Source: Labia minor
Lineage: Eukaryota; Arthropoda; Insecta; Dermaptera; Spongiphoridae
Length of the DNA: 64,000 nucleotides
Direction: 5' to 3'
Assembly: GCA_963082975.1 (NCBI GenBank)
Contig: OY720346.1
Span: 21,446,720 to 21,510,719 of the forward strand
Both the position numbers and the translations under genes were made by a program. The stretch's first letter is position 1. Every line of letters starts with the position of its first letter. This document shows, in pieces, positions 44,922-56,500 of this stretch. The notes under the pieces were generated by a model that saw only the letters and a list, made by a program, of their open reading frames with translations, did not search any database and had not been told where the DNA came from.

Positions 44922-46159
44922 ATCATCCTGATATGAACTTGTAACTATCACGTCCCATGATATAATTATTTTTTTATAAATCATCACACCCTGTGATAAC
45001 TATTCCTGTTATACCCTTTAATAATAGTAAATAACATTATCTTATATTTTTATTTAAATTTCTTATATTTAATTTGTTTAAATTTTTTTTATTAATTAAA
45101 GTGTATAAATGTGAACATTAATATTTTTTCTTTTCCTTTTCCCTTAATTTTTTACACCCTTTTGTATTCTGGGATAAAGACAATTTACCCAAAGTTTGGC
45201 GCTCATAATTAACTTATTATAATACAATTCACAGTCATCGTGGGTCATTATAAGTGCACCTTAATTTGATCCCTTTCAAAATGGCGCATAAGCGATCTAC
45301 TGCAATTATATATTATAATCGATTTAATTAATGCTTCATTGAGTTTTTCATTGAAATATTATTGAGTTATATTTAAAAATTTTTAATTATTTTCATGAAT
45401 GTAAGTGGCAGCAACTACATATTTCAAGCTAAATTATCATAAACTACATAGAACTAATTCCTATTAACACATTTGAATGAAATATTATCATAACATCAAA
45501 AATAAAAGTGAAATAATAATTTTTATAATATTGTGTTATATATTAATTTGATAAATTATATTTACATAAATTATATTATTTACAGATAACTTAAATTAAA
45601 GTAGAGAGAGTGGTGGTAGAATAAGATTTTTTCCTGTATATGCAAAAAAATTAAAATTTTAGGGTCTACTTAGAATTCTTAGTTACATTTTGTTTCTAAA
45701 AAATAAATTTGAAGCTTAATTTATTTTAAAATAATCTAAAAAATAAATAAAAAGATTTTGTTTTTCAAATATTTTTGTCTTATTTTTATTAACATTAAGT
45801 GTACATTATTTATTTATTGTCTTTTTTTTATTTTTGCAAATAAACTACATAAATTATAATGAAAAAAAGATAATATTACATATAATAATTAAAGCAGATA
45901 GTGGGTTGTGTGGGTTACTAAAATCCAAGCTAAGCTTCGGGGAAAATAAATCGAGTTAAACCTCAAACTATGTGGGGATCGTTTAAAGATATCCTGGGAG
46001 AGGAGAATATTAATATATATATGTATATTGTAATATATAAATATAAAAAAATGCTTTTTTTTTGTATACATGTATTATGAGACGCAAATATAGAAAGTTA
46101 TTTGTTTGAGCACATGGCACAGTATATAAAATATAACTTTCTAGAATAATTGTTTTAAA
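44922..46159. other. AT-rich stretch, nothing recognised
   Basis: A slightly GC-richer part at 45170-45300 (AAAGTTTGGCGCTCATAATT, AAAATGGCGCATAAGCG) has no frame. No repeat family seen. Confidence 0.5.
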
Positions 46160-46480
46160 AAAAACCCAGGGAAATACCCAGATGATATACCGCTTCGTTA
46201 CCCCACGAGGGAGAGAGGGGTGGACAATTTTGCCAAATGGCATAGGAGGGGATGATTGGCTTCGACATATTTTAGTCTGTCTTGATCAAGAATTTGAGAA
46301 AGAGACACGAACATTTTCCCTGGCTGGAAGGACATCATACACAACCCCTTTTTGAGAAATGTTGCTGCCCACTCGATGTTCCAGATAAATCCGCCGGAGG
46401 ACACTCAAGACTCAAGTCTCCAATGAATTCTCAATTCCTTAACTACACAATATACCAACTGTGGTCGACCATTGGAAAAT
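46160..46480 (-). other. GC-richer unique island with a 68-codon frame
   Basis: The minus frame (46198-46404, bounded upstream by TGA) contains SSGGFIWNIEWAATFLKKGL, then SFQPGKMFVSLSQILDQDRL and KYVEANHPLLCHLAKLSTPL. Its only start is GTG, so it is not a gene as such. The composition shift, and its loss at both edges, suggests an exon or a transposon remnant. No motif recognised; no second copy in the window. Confidence 0.25.
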
Positions 46481-47833
46481 AATAATAATTTGAAATTGCG
46501 TAATATAAATTAAATTCCATTTAATTTATATTTATATTTCTAAAGGTACCATTCAATTTCATATAATTACTTGTTATCTATTTTGTAATATTAATTCTTC
46601 TATAGTTTATTAAATAAATAATTTTAGTTGTAATTTAAATAAGCATTTTTAATCTGAACCTATTCAATTTTATTATTTCCCATATCGCGGATTCAATAAC
46701 CCTTTATTATTCTAAATTTATCCAGAGTGCTACCAATTTAATTAAACTTATTTTTAACCCATTTCTTCTTATAAAATACCTTACCTTATTCCTCCAATAC
46801 ACGACAATATATATATATATAAATAGATAGAAAGATATAATATTATATAATCATAAATTAACAATAAAAATATGTAGATAATATATAATATACGTATATA
46901 ATATATAATAAAATATAATAATATCGATATATTACAAATTAGAATTACTTGTAATTATTTATTAACTTTACATATTTATTTGATTTTTATTTATTTATCT
47001 AATTATAATTTTACTATAAAAATATCTTGATTTTTCACATTTATTAAAGTATAAAATTTCAAGTTACGAGTGAGTATATTTGAATATTTTTCAAAAGATC
47101 AAAAGACTCATTTATTATAAAGGGGAACATTCAAGTAGCCTATCCCCAAAGTATGAATAGTATAAAATTAATAAAAAAAAATATTCCAGCGTAATTGATT
47201 TATTACACTAATTAAATTCAATTAATTTATGAGTAGCGAAGAAAAAACTTAGGATCGATCGAATATCGATTGAGTTATTTCCTTTGAGTTGTTCAACAAA
47301 TCGAAAAGATAGATACAAAGTAAGTGCATTAAGAAATTACTCTTGGGAAAAATAAAAATATATTTGTGAATTGCATTTTTTTCTCTCTTTTACTCCGTTC
47401 TACACGAAAATAGTATTTTTCTGTAAACTAATCCTTATTTCATTATTCGATTAAATTGGTAACTTTTAAGATAATCAATTCAGTCTTTTTTAGAAAAGGG
47501 AACAATCACCCACACTTTAATAATACATAACAATAACATATCTATTATTTAGATTTTTAATTGAATAGATAATATATTCATATATATACAATATATATAT
47601 AATCATATATTTAAGTTTCCGTTAAAGTTTTTATTATTACTTATTATAAGTTATTTCTGGTATATTTTCACGTTTAACTGTGAGATTGATTCTCTGACCC
47701 AGAATTTTAAAAATTCTCTCTTAAAGTATTCTTTTGAAAATGGGCGCCGAAATGACAAGATTCAAATCCCACATTTAAACGTTAAAATAACCCGGAAATA
47801 AATTCTCATATATATATATATATATATATAATA
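46481..47833. other. AT-rich stretch, nothing recognised
   Basis: (TA)n at 46807-46820 and 47813-47831. A short unique patch GGATCGATCGAATATCGATT near 47250. No gene or family. Confidence 0.55.
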
Positions 47834-48704
47834 GGTTGTCAAATATCTCCCTTCCCTCTTTTTCGCGGCTATATACAAAGCGCTACAGAGCTCGTATCTG
47901 GTAATATTATACATCATTTGAAAGGTCTTGACATAACCTACAAAACGACGCTATGCATGATTAGTTTGGATATTGCGTTCAACAGTTATAGACGAGTAAA
48001 CATGGAGTTCACTAAAGCCGAAATTCGCGTTATTTTAAAGTTTCCCTTCGTTAAAGGCAAATCCGCTAGAGAAACGTTGCGTGAGATTAATGGTGTTTTG
48101 GGGGATGATATTCTATCACTTCGAACCGCGGAGGAATGGTTTCGACGATTCAGAGCCGGTGAAAACGACACCATGGTTTTTCTGTATGTTTGGTGGGATT
48201 GGAAGGGAATCATCCACTATGAGCTGCTCCCATATGGCCAGACGCTTAATTCTACCATCTACTGCGAACAACTGGACCGCTTGAAGCAGGCGATCGACCA
48301 GAAGCGTCCAGAATTGGCCAACAGGAAGGGTGTAGTGTTCCAGCCAGACCACACACTTCGTTGATGACTCGTCAGAAGCTACGGGAGCTCGGATGGGAGG
48401 ATTTATCACATCCACCATATAGCCTGGACATAGCGCCAAGTAATTACCACCTGTTCCTGTCCATGGCGAACGCCCTTGGTGGTGTAAAGTTAGACTCAAA
48501 AAAGGCTTGTGAAAAGTGGCTGTCCGAGTTCTTCGCAAATAAGGAGGGGGGTTTCTACGAGGGGGGTATTATGAAGTTGCCGTCTAGATGGAAACAGATT
48601 ATCGAACAAAATGGCGCATATTTGAACTAAATCCGGTCACTGTAACACTTTTTATAAAGCATTGAATAAAGAGCAAAAAAGCGGAAGGGAGATATTTGAC
48701 AACC
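47834..48704 (+). mobile_element. Mariner element, 871 bp, internally deleted
   Basis: GGTTGTCAAATATCTCCCTT begins the left inverted repeat; the right end is its reverse complement for at least 22 bases (47834-47855 and 48683-48704) and similar further in. TA flanks both sides (47832-47833 and 48705-48706), within (TA)n tracts. The transposase is on the plus strand and lacks its central part. It belongs to a different mariner family from the elements at 7.9, 27.2 and 29.2 kb. Confidence 0.92.
48002..48630 (+). pseudogene. Mariner transposase with deletions and catalytic substitution
   Basis: ATG at 48002 opens MEFTKAEIRVILKFPFVKGK and the helix-turn-helix (SARETLREINGV, TAEEWFRRFRAGENDT). 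A deletion then removes everything to WWDWKGIIHYELLPYGQTLN, including the second HTH and the first catalytic Asp region. CEQLDRLKQAIDQKRPELAN and GVVFQPD lead to the second catalytic Asp. About ten bases missing just after it cause a frameshift. The frame resumes (48361-48630) as MTRQKLRELGWEDLSHPPYS, LDIAPSNYHLF and a normal C-terminus. The third catalytic Asp (usually APSDYHLF) is Asn here. Three independent defects make it inactive. Confidence 0.88.
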
Positions 48705-48979
48705 TATTATATATATATATATATATATATCTTTTTAACTCTATTTAATTAAAAAGATATTTTGATGTTTGTTTGGCGCTGAAACAATCAAGATTGTTCT
48801 GATTTAAAATGAGAGAAGAGTTGTATTATTGCTAACTAAAATCATAATCAAAATCAAATTTGTATATGAATGGAATTATAATTTAAATTTGAATTAAGTA
48901 AATTTATTCAAATTGACTATATACTTCGTATATTCTTCCTTACCAATACATAATACTTTGAATATATATATTATATATA
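48705..48979. other. (TA)n and AT-rich spacer
   Basis: (TA)n at 48709-48731 and 48963-48979; nothing else recognised. Confidence 0.6.
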
Positions 48980-49829
48980 CAGGGCCGTGCCTGACAAGCG
49001 TTCATTGCGTGCACCGCACGCAGGCGGCCGAACGTCACATATTTAGAGACGCCAATTTTTTTTTCAACCCAGTCACTTTGGTTTTATTTTTGTATTATCT
49101 ATTTATTTTATATTACGAACTTGCTGAAAATGTATTCGATGAAATATATTTTATATATATAATATGAGACTACAATGTTTTACGTACTCGTATAACGATA
49201 CTATGAGAATAATATCTACAACTCATATAAAAACGGTTTTGTATATCGGTCGAGGTCAATTAGTTTATATTATAGTATAATAACTTATTTAATACCCTAC
49301 GTTGAAGATTAATGATCATTAACAATTAATTATTAATCAACAAACGAAGAGGAAAAAGCAAAGCAAAGTAAGTATGGTGTTATAAAACATAAATTCTCTT
49401 TTATTGAAAATTTATTTTCAAATTTTGAAAACATTTTCAGTTCAATTTAAATATAATACTCGTGTATTCATGCACAATGTAACATTAGTTTTCGGTTTTC
49501 ATTAAGTTTATCAAAATTAAAAATAATTAAAATTACTTGAGAACTTCAATGGCTCAAGAACGTCTCAGTAATTTATCAATTATTGCGATTGAAAATGAAA
49601 TTGCTGATAATTTGAGTATTCAAGATGCAATTGAAGACTTTGCTTCCAGAAAATCGCGTAGAGTTAATTTTTGATAGTAATATCTCATTCTTAGAACTGT
49701 ATTAATAAATAATAAATAATAAAACAAATATTAAAAGTTAAATTTTGATTTTTTTTCTTTGATGTTATCTTGAAGGGGGCGGCCATATATACTAGCACGC
49801 AGGCGGCCATATATTCAGGCACGTCCCTG
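48980..49829 (+). mobile_element. hAT element, 850 bp, internally deleted
   Basis: CAGGGCCGTGCCTGACAAGC begins and TCAGGCACGTCCCTG ends the unit; CAGGG..GTGCCTGA is inverted at the far end. TATATATA flanks both sides (48972-48979, 49830-49837), compatible with an 8-bp duplication but also with (TA)n. CGCAGGCGGCC recurs near both ends (49019 and 49800). The interior keeps the last codons of the transposase (49549-49674). Confidence 0.85.
49549..49674 (+). pseudogene. hAT transposase C-terminal tail (41 codons)
   Basis: MAQERLSNLSIIAIENEIAD, then NLSIQDAIEDFASRKSRRVN and F, ending TGA. The ERL..L..I.IE.EIA...... IDDFA..K.R.V.F pattern is the extreme C-terminus of hAT transposases with a TTF/MYM-type zinc finger (the end of the dimerisation region). 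The ATG is an internal Met, not the original start. The zinc finger and the RNase H-like catalytic core are gone. Upstream 49370-49540 is AT-rich filler. Confidence 0.75.
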
Positions 49830-49837
49830 TATATATA

Positions 49838-50502
49838 TTATTCGATTCTTATATTGAGAGACCCATCAATACCTAATATCTACTTCCTACCCTTGAATTA
49901 AGAAAATTTTAGGAAAAGTTATGTAATTTAAATCATTATAATTCATTTTCAAAGCAATTATTCCATTATTCTAAAATAAAATAAAATAGAAAGGTCAAAG
50001 AAAAATATAAAAAAAAATATTTCAATGGAAAAATGAAAATTAAAAAAGCATCCTGGATTTTGCTTTGTAACCATTGTTAACTTTTGCACTCCCCCTCCCT
50101 CACTCTAAAAAAATATTTTCTAAACTTGACACTGGTTAGAATATAACTTAAGAAAAAGTCAAATAAAGTGCAATAAAAGTTAAAAATTAAAAAAAAAAAA
50201 ATATTTGAATTTCTAATAAAATTATAAAAACAAGTAGAATGAAAAAAAAAACGCAAAATAAATAAAAGAAGCAATACTTCAGTATATTTTAACCCATTAT
50301 TTATTTTATAGAGAGATTTTGATTATTTTTCCCAGTCTATAGATTTAGGTAAACGGATTAAAATGTCATTCGCTATAATAAGAATAGGTTATATAAATGT
50401 GTTATCAAGTGTAGATTATCTAAAATATAACATTTCCTATTCATAAAGTAAAACAATTTTTCAATCGATTTAATACGCGCATGAAATAGGGATAATATCC
50501 TA
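49838..50502. other. AT-rich stretch, nothing recognised
   Basis: A-runs and T-runs. The minus frame at 50077-50274 is a Phe/Leu-rich chance translation. Confidence 0.55.
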
Positions 50503-50639
50503 TTAAAATAGTAATTTTAACCTGAAAGAGAGCAATGCGCTAAATTTGATATATATATATATATAATAAACAAGATCAATAGTAAAGATATTGTTTTCAA
50601 AGGGGAAAAAGCCTAACACAAGGCTATAAAATAAAAAGA

Positions 50640-50770
50640 TAAGAGGAGAAATATCGCTGAAGATGTTCCAAGCCCGGGTTGGATGCCCGCCAACGAAATC
50701 CTTTTCGAAGTGCTTAACTTTCATCGACCTTTCTTTCATTCGACGTGGATCAGAAATTTTTATAGAAAAA
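50640..50770 (-). other. Short coding-like patch, unidentified
   Basis: Within a minus frame (50503-50787) only the segment KISDPRRMKERSMKVKHFEK then DFVGGHPTRAWNIFSDIS has balanced composition; both sides decay into Phe/Tyr/Ile-rich AT translation. No domain recognised and no convincing splice sites. Possible exon relic. Confidence 0.2.
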
Positions 50771-50939
50771 CTAAGCGTAAAGTTCACTATTATTTTTATT
50801 ATTTATTAAAAAAATAATATTTTCCATCGGATATAAAAAACAAATCTGGGATAAAAATATATAAATATTAATATGTATAGGATATAATTAAAAATAATAA
50901 AATTTTGTTTTCGTCGATAAAAAAGTCTATTTATGTTTT

Positions 50940-51334
50940 AAATAAGTTGACCTGTGGCCAAGTCCGAACCGACCGACGGTTTGAAGTAAATTAATTTTCA
51001 GCTACAGAAACAATTTCAAATAATTTTAATATATCTATTAATCTAACAAAAAAAACAGATATGGATATAACATAAATATTTTTAATTTTATTTTATTTAT
51101 AATATATATGCAAGAACAGGCTGTGACGTCATGAATGGCTGGATGACGTCATATACTTTTAAATTAAGAAAAAACTAATAAAGATGATTTTTCTCGAGGA
51201 TACAACCAATACAAAGTGCATGATTCGTGGTAATATGTAAAAAATCTCCTCATGTGAAATTTGGTGTGAAAATAACCCTTCCCTTCCTATCGTCCATCGC
51301 TAATACTACCACTTTCGGTTTCCGGGTTTGAGTT
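50940..51334 (-). mobile_element. Family A, copy A5 (fused to B4)
   Basis: Hairpin end intact (GACCTG-TGGC-CAAGTC, one mismatch) with CCGACCGACGG. Both TGACGTCA sites are perfect (51124-51131 and 51144-51151). The sequence follows A1 through the first duplicate block to the fused TTGATCAATT and then switches directly to family B. Confidence 0.7.
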
Positions 51335-51595
51335 GATCAATTGAAATTATCAAACATATATTAGAAGAAAAAAAATCAAAACGTTGTAGATAATGACCCT
51401 CTTCCGGTTGAGCTACATTTCTCTACAAAACTCTTCTTCTACAAAACTACGAATTTTGAATAGTGCCCATGTACCAAATTTCATCATTCTAGCTCAAACC
51501 GTTTTTGCGTAATTTTGGTTACATACATACACACATACACACACACATTGACATTTTTCTCAACCTTAGTGAAAATGATGCAAGTTTTTTACTTC
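51335..51595 (-). mobile_element. Family B, copy B4 (partial, fused to A5)
   Basis: Starts GAAATTATCAAACATATATT and follows B1/B2 through ATCAAAACGTTGTAG, CTCTTCCGGTTGAGCTAC and CTCAAACCGTTTTTGCG to AACCTTAGTGAAAATGAT. Both terminal hairpins are missing. The microsatellite is ACATACATACACACATACAC. Confidence 0.65.
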
Positions 51596-51939
51596 TTAGA
51601 AAATAAAATTATAAATGATATTCGTAATTGACGACCTTCCCATTTTAAAATTTAATATCTAGGGATTCAATCTTACCTAAGATAAAAATTTGAATACAAT
51701 AAGATTACTATAATTAAATTTAAATTAAAATTAAAATGTAGCTGAAATATTATTACAATTATAATTGATAATCGTATTTCACTGTTTAAAAGAATACCTG
51801 AAAAAATTTATTTGTTTAAATAAGTTTAAATGTTGTTTGTTTAAATAAGTTTAATAAAAAGTGGAATAGTGGAATATATATATATATACCAAGTCAAAAT
51901 AAAGTATTTATGAATAAAAAAATAAAATATTTAAAAATT
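51596..51939. other. AT-rich stretch, nothing recognised
   Basis: Contains a near-direct repeat TTTGTTTAAATAAGTTTAA (51808 and 51836). No gene. Confidence 0.55.
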
Positions 51940-52125
51940 TGAAAAGTGTTGCTGGTTGCCTAAATGCCAGGGGCTCTTGTCTACTACTGTTTACAGTTCA
52001 GTCAGGCCGAGTCGATGCACGAGCGCGCGTGCATAGGAAGGCACCTCCTATAATAACGTGCTTCTACGGTGCCAGCAATGAGCCAGTAAGTCAGTATTCT
52101 ACCCAAATCATCCTAATCTACTAAT
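51940..52125. other. GC-rich unique patch, unclassified
   Basis: GTCAGGCCGAGTCGATGCAC then GAGCGCGCGTGCATAGG in strongly AT-rich context. A 61-codon plus frame spans it (CLNARGSCLLLFTVQSGRVD) without similarity. May be a transposon end or a regulatory island. Confidence 0.25.
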
Positions 52126-52524
52126 AACTATCTAAACACACACATACATCATTTTTATATTAACCATATTATTTTCATAACATTATAACAGATCATAATA
52201 TATATTTTAGTTACTTCTTAATTATATATTTCATTTAAAATATTCTTATTGAAATCATTATTACCCGAATGAAGAAAATTTAATATTTCCTTAAAAGCTC
52301 TCTAGATAGCCTTTAGTTTCATTCAAAATACCTTAATTTTTTCTTTATATTTAATTAAAGTAATTTTTTTTTTTGGCTATTTATTTTATTCCTTTCTATT
52401 AGTTTTTTTCTATATTAGTTAAATAAAATTATAATAATTTGATTAAATATTAAATAACATAGTAATTAGTTTTAATAAATTAATTTTTATTAATTATAAT
52501 TACGTTATTGTCTTTATTGTTATC
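52126..52524. other. AT-rich stretch, nothing recognised
   Basis: Plain AT-rich DNA. Confidence 0.55.
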
Positions 52525-52925
52525 CAAACATGCGGTGTTTGTCAAATAACGAATATTTACCAAATACCGAGCACTTCAGGTGCTTGTATTGGAGTTCGCC
52601 TAATAACGAACATAAGGATACAGGCATTCGTGAAATGCCGAATGTACGCTAAACACCGAACATTCTCATTCGTCTTTTGCTCGCCAAACTGTGGTAAATG
52701 TTGCGTATTGCAAATTAACTTATATTAATAAATAAATTCAGTATCATTTATATTAAATATATTTATTATTAGGAATTATTACTTAAATGAATTACTTATA
52801 CCTAACCTAACTTGTACAAGAACGACCCGAATGTTTGTGCTCGGCATATACCAAGCGCAGGGCAAGCAACCCATCCACACATGCGGTATTTACCAAATGT
52901 TTTGCTTAATACTTGGCATGTCTGG
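52525..52925. repeat. Degenerate short-repeat patch (AAATACCGAAC type)
   Basis: Variants of AAATAMCGAAY recur: CAAATAACGAAT (52544), CAAATACCGAGC (52561), CTAATAACGAAC (52599), GAAATGCCGAAT (52631), CTAAACACCGAAC (52649). A longer unit ATGCGGTRTTTRYCAAAT occurs at 52530 and 52883. The middle (52700-52810) is plain AT-rich. Unit spacing is irregular, so it is an old minisatellite or a decayed element. Confidence 0.5.
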
Positions 52926-53111
52926 AGCTTTAGATATAGTAACATTGTGGTTAAAAGGAATTCTATTAATAAAATATACGTATTTTAAAGTATTATTTTT
53001 TAATTCATTTCACTAAATTTATGCTAATTAATCTTTACAATCCACTTTGTATTTGAGTAATCTTTTTATTGAAATTTTATTTAGTTATTTTAATTTAGAT
53101 TATAGGAATTT

Positions 53112-53519
53112 AAATAAGTTAACCTGTGGCCAGGTCCGAACCGAGTAATTTCCAGCTTCAGAAACAATTTCAAATAATTTTAATATATCTATTAATGTAA
53201 TAAAAAACAGATATGAATATAACATAAATATTTTTAATTTTATTTTATTTATAATATATATGTAAGACCAAGCTAATTTTAAATTAAGAAAAAACTAATA
53301 AAGATGATTTTTCTCGAGAATAAAACCAATACAAAGTACATGATTTGTGGAGATAAATAAAAAAATCTCCTCATGTGAAATTTGGTGTGAAAATAACCCT
53401 TCCCTTCCTATCGTCGATCGCTAATACTACCACTTCCGGTTTCCGGATTTGCTCCAAAAGTTGATCAATTCATCATACTGATGCATTAAGTAAATATACC
53501 AAATCTCATCAAAATCCGT
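53112..53519 (-). mobile_element. Family A, copy A6 (decayed)
   Basis: Hairpin end GACCTG region reads AACCTGTGGCCAGGTC. The subterminal ACCGACCGACGG is deleted (CCGAACCGAGTAATTTCC) and the TGACGTCA pair is deleted (AAGACCAAGCTAATTTT). It ends at CATCAAAATCCGT, before the microsatellite. Confidence 0.65.
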
Positions 53520-56500
53520 GACATAGTTTTCTTAATAATATAAATTATCGATGTCTTGAACATTTGGGATGCCTCGAAAAATGTTTGTTTCGATTTTAAC
53601 TTTTGATGTAAAAAGTGAAATAATTTTTTTTTTTTATTTTTACGATTTTTTTTTTAAATTATTATTTTTATCAAAACATTTTATTGTTTATATTGAAATA
53701 CAAATATAAAACAAACAAAAAAAAAAGAAATTAAAAGTAGAATTTTTAAATTAAAACAATTATCTTCCTTTTATTTTAATTATAAAATATTTCAAAATTT
53801 GAAAATAAAAATACTTATCAAATGAGCTTCACTATCCGTCAATCAATAAGCTTAGAATTAGATTTCAGTATCTTTATCTTTTTTAAAAAAAATACTACCA
53901 AGGAGGCAAAACTCATATAAAGGTAGAAGAATATAAAAACTTATTCATTAAATTCTAAAACGATGATATTTATTATTATATAATTTTTATAAATAAAAAA
54001 AAATTAATTGTAGTATTTTAAAATTCATTTAAAATTACATTGAAGAGTAACGACTCTATCTAATATATAATTTTAATTATTTAATGGTATTTGAAATACT
54101 ATAATATTTCTATATATTTAGGTATAAATAAAGTTCACGCTTGATTTGTTTAATTAGAAATTCACTTTCGCCCCAATCAATCTATTTCTTTTGTAATCTC
54201 AAGTGGGAAATACTTCAAACAAAAAGAGAAAAAATAAAAAAAAAAAATAAAAAATAAAATAAAAGGATGAAGAAGAGAAGGGATAGCGAGAACAGTGGTT
54301 CAAAGAAAAAAACAATTCCCTTTTTTTTCCTACCCTTTTTTCCTTCTATGTTCACCTCAACTTTGTACAAAGCAAGAATAACCCAAAGTCAATTCGGTAA
54401 AAATCCCTCGGGAAATATTTAAGAGATACTTTCAAATTGTATAGTGCTATTTATCCATTAAAAAAATACTTGAGAAAAACTTGAAAATCAATGCCGGAAC
54501 GGTATTTATTTCAATCGTACCAATTCATTTAATTTTCTATTCATATGCAAATGATTAGATAATTTTATTTTAACTATGGCTAATCATTACATGTTCCAAC
54601 TTATTCCAATTTATTATTATATATTAAATACAATCACGTTTCTATTAATAATAGATTGCTAGTTTAAAGATTTATCTACACATGTTTTTTTAGAATCCCT
54701 TTAATAATAGATCTAATTGACCCGATGTAAAGTAAACTTCAATAAATAATAATGCTAATTAATGAAAATATATTCAAAATACATAGATTATATACAATCA
54801 ATAAGTAAATCGTTTTGAAATTTTTAAAAGATCCATTTTCATATGTCAAATTTAATTTAAATTCTTATAAAATTAATAATTTAATTTCATCATCATACTA
54901 AAGTAAATTTATCTTTATTTTATTTATAAAAATTCTATACCACATTGTGTGATTGGTCTCTTATAATTAAAATTAATTTTATGTATAGGTTTCAAATAAA
55001 ATATATTAAAAATTGGCAAATAGTGATTCATAAGTGAAATTACTTTCTATATCTCAGTGAGCAAGTAATTATGTATAGTTATTATTAAAAAGTACAGAAA
55101 GTAGAAATATATATATAAAAATATATATAATCTACTCTCCTACATAAACTAATAATAATTAAAATAATAATAAAATTGTAAGACCTTGAATTGATTGTAA
55201 TTAAATTATAACTTAAGCTATAATTAAGTTGAATATTTATATTTGAATATAATGATTTTTATATAACTAATATCAAACTTAGGGAAACATTTATTCATTT
55301 TATATAATACAACACATTAAGATTGTTCAATAGAACAACAGCATATTTTAATTTTACCATAAACGATTTAACTCATTGTTATAGAGTAACTAAAAATCTA
55401 TAAAAAGACATTGTATACTAATAAAATAAAAAAACAAACAAACAAATATATTTTAAAAGCAATTTAACAATTGAATTAAAAGAAATTATCGTGTTTTTCG
55501 GGTCCATTTACTAAATTTGACAGTAGATTTTTCCGAGTATATTCGTGAGAAAATGAATGTATAAATGTTATTCATTGGACATATTATGATAGTAATAGAG
55601 AAAACAACGAGCAGCGTTGTTGGCTCAGTAGCTCTCTGGCCTAGATTTTAATTTGAAAATACCACCTATTTGCATGTAAATTCTCTTTTTACGTATGATG
55701 GTGTCAGAATGTTCTAAATTTATAATATAAACGCTTTCAACTTGTCGCGTATTATTCTAAACATTTTTAGTTGGAATAAAATAGAAAAAAAAAAATAATG
55801 ATTGCTGACATTCTGAAAAAAGGAGGTGGGTAAAGTTGCATATATACCATATAAATATTTTAATTTAAAGTAACAAACATCTTTGATGAGAAATTTATCT
55901 TTTTTTATTGTACGACTTGTGCCACTTAACTATCAAATATTGCATTCATTGATCGATGTGGAGAATAAAGTTTTAAAGACCAATATAAAATGACATCAAG
56001 TAGAAAAGTTTTTAGTGTTTTTGATTTATACCATTCGATTGTTTTCTATATATTTTACTTAAGAAAGAATGAAAGAATATTCATTCAAAAGGGAAAATAA
56101 AGATGAACGTTTTTTTGGATAACTAGTTCAAGATATTTTTGTTATTCTTGTTTCATTTACTTTTTTTTGAAATACCACACAAAACACTAGCAGTTGATGT
56201 TTCTTACAGTAATAATCATAATATTAAACTTAAATATATAATAAATAAAATAAATATAAATATATGAATTTTATTGCCGGTGCTCAGTGTAAAGAGGAAA
56301 AGTTTTATAAAAATTTAAGTAAAACTTACATTATATGAAATAAATTCACATATTTTGTTTTTTGTTAGAGAGTATCATAATGCCATATAAGATAGTTTTA
56401 AAGCTATTTAAATTATATACTTATATATCTGTATATATAAATAAATATATTTGTCTGGAATTTTAAATTTTTTACATATATTTTTGTTTTATGAACTGAA

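Noticed and set aside
48116-48538. 140-codon minus-strand frame
   Set aside because: Antisense shadow of the mariner transposase remnant on the plus strand.
55610-55680. Pol III-type gene (A-box-like TGGCTCAGTAG)
   Set aside because: No B-box at a suitable distance and no foldable tRNA-like structure.
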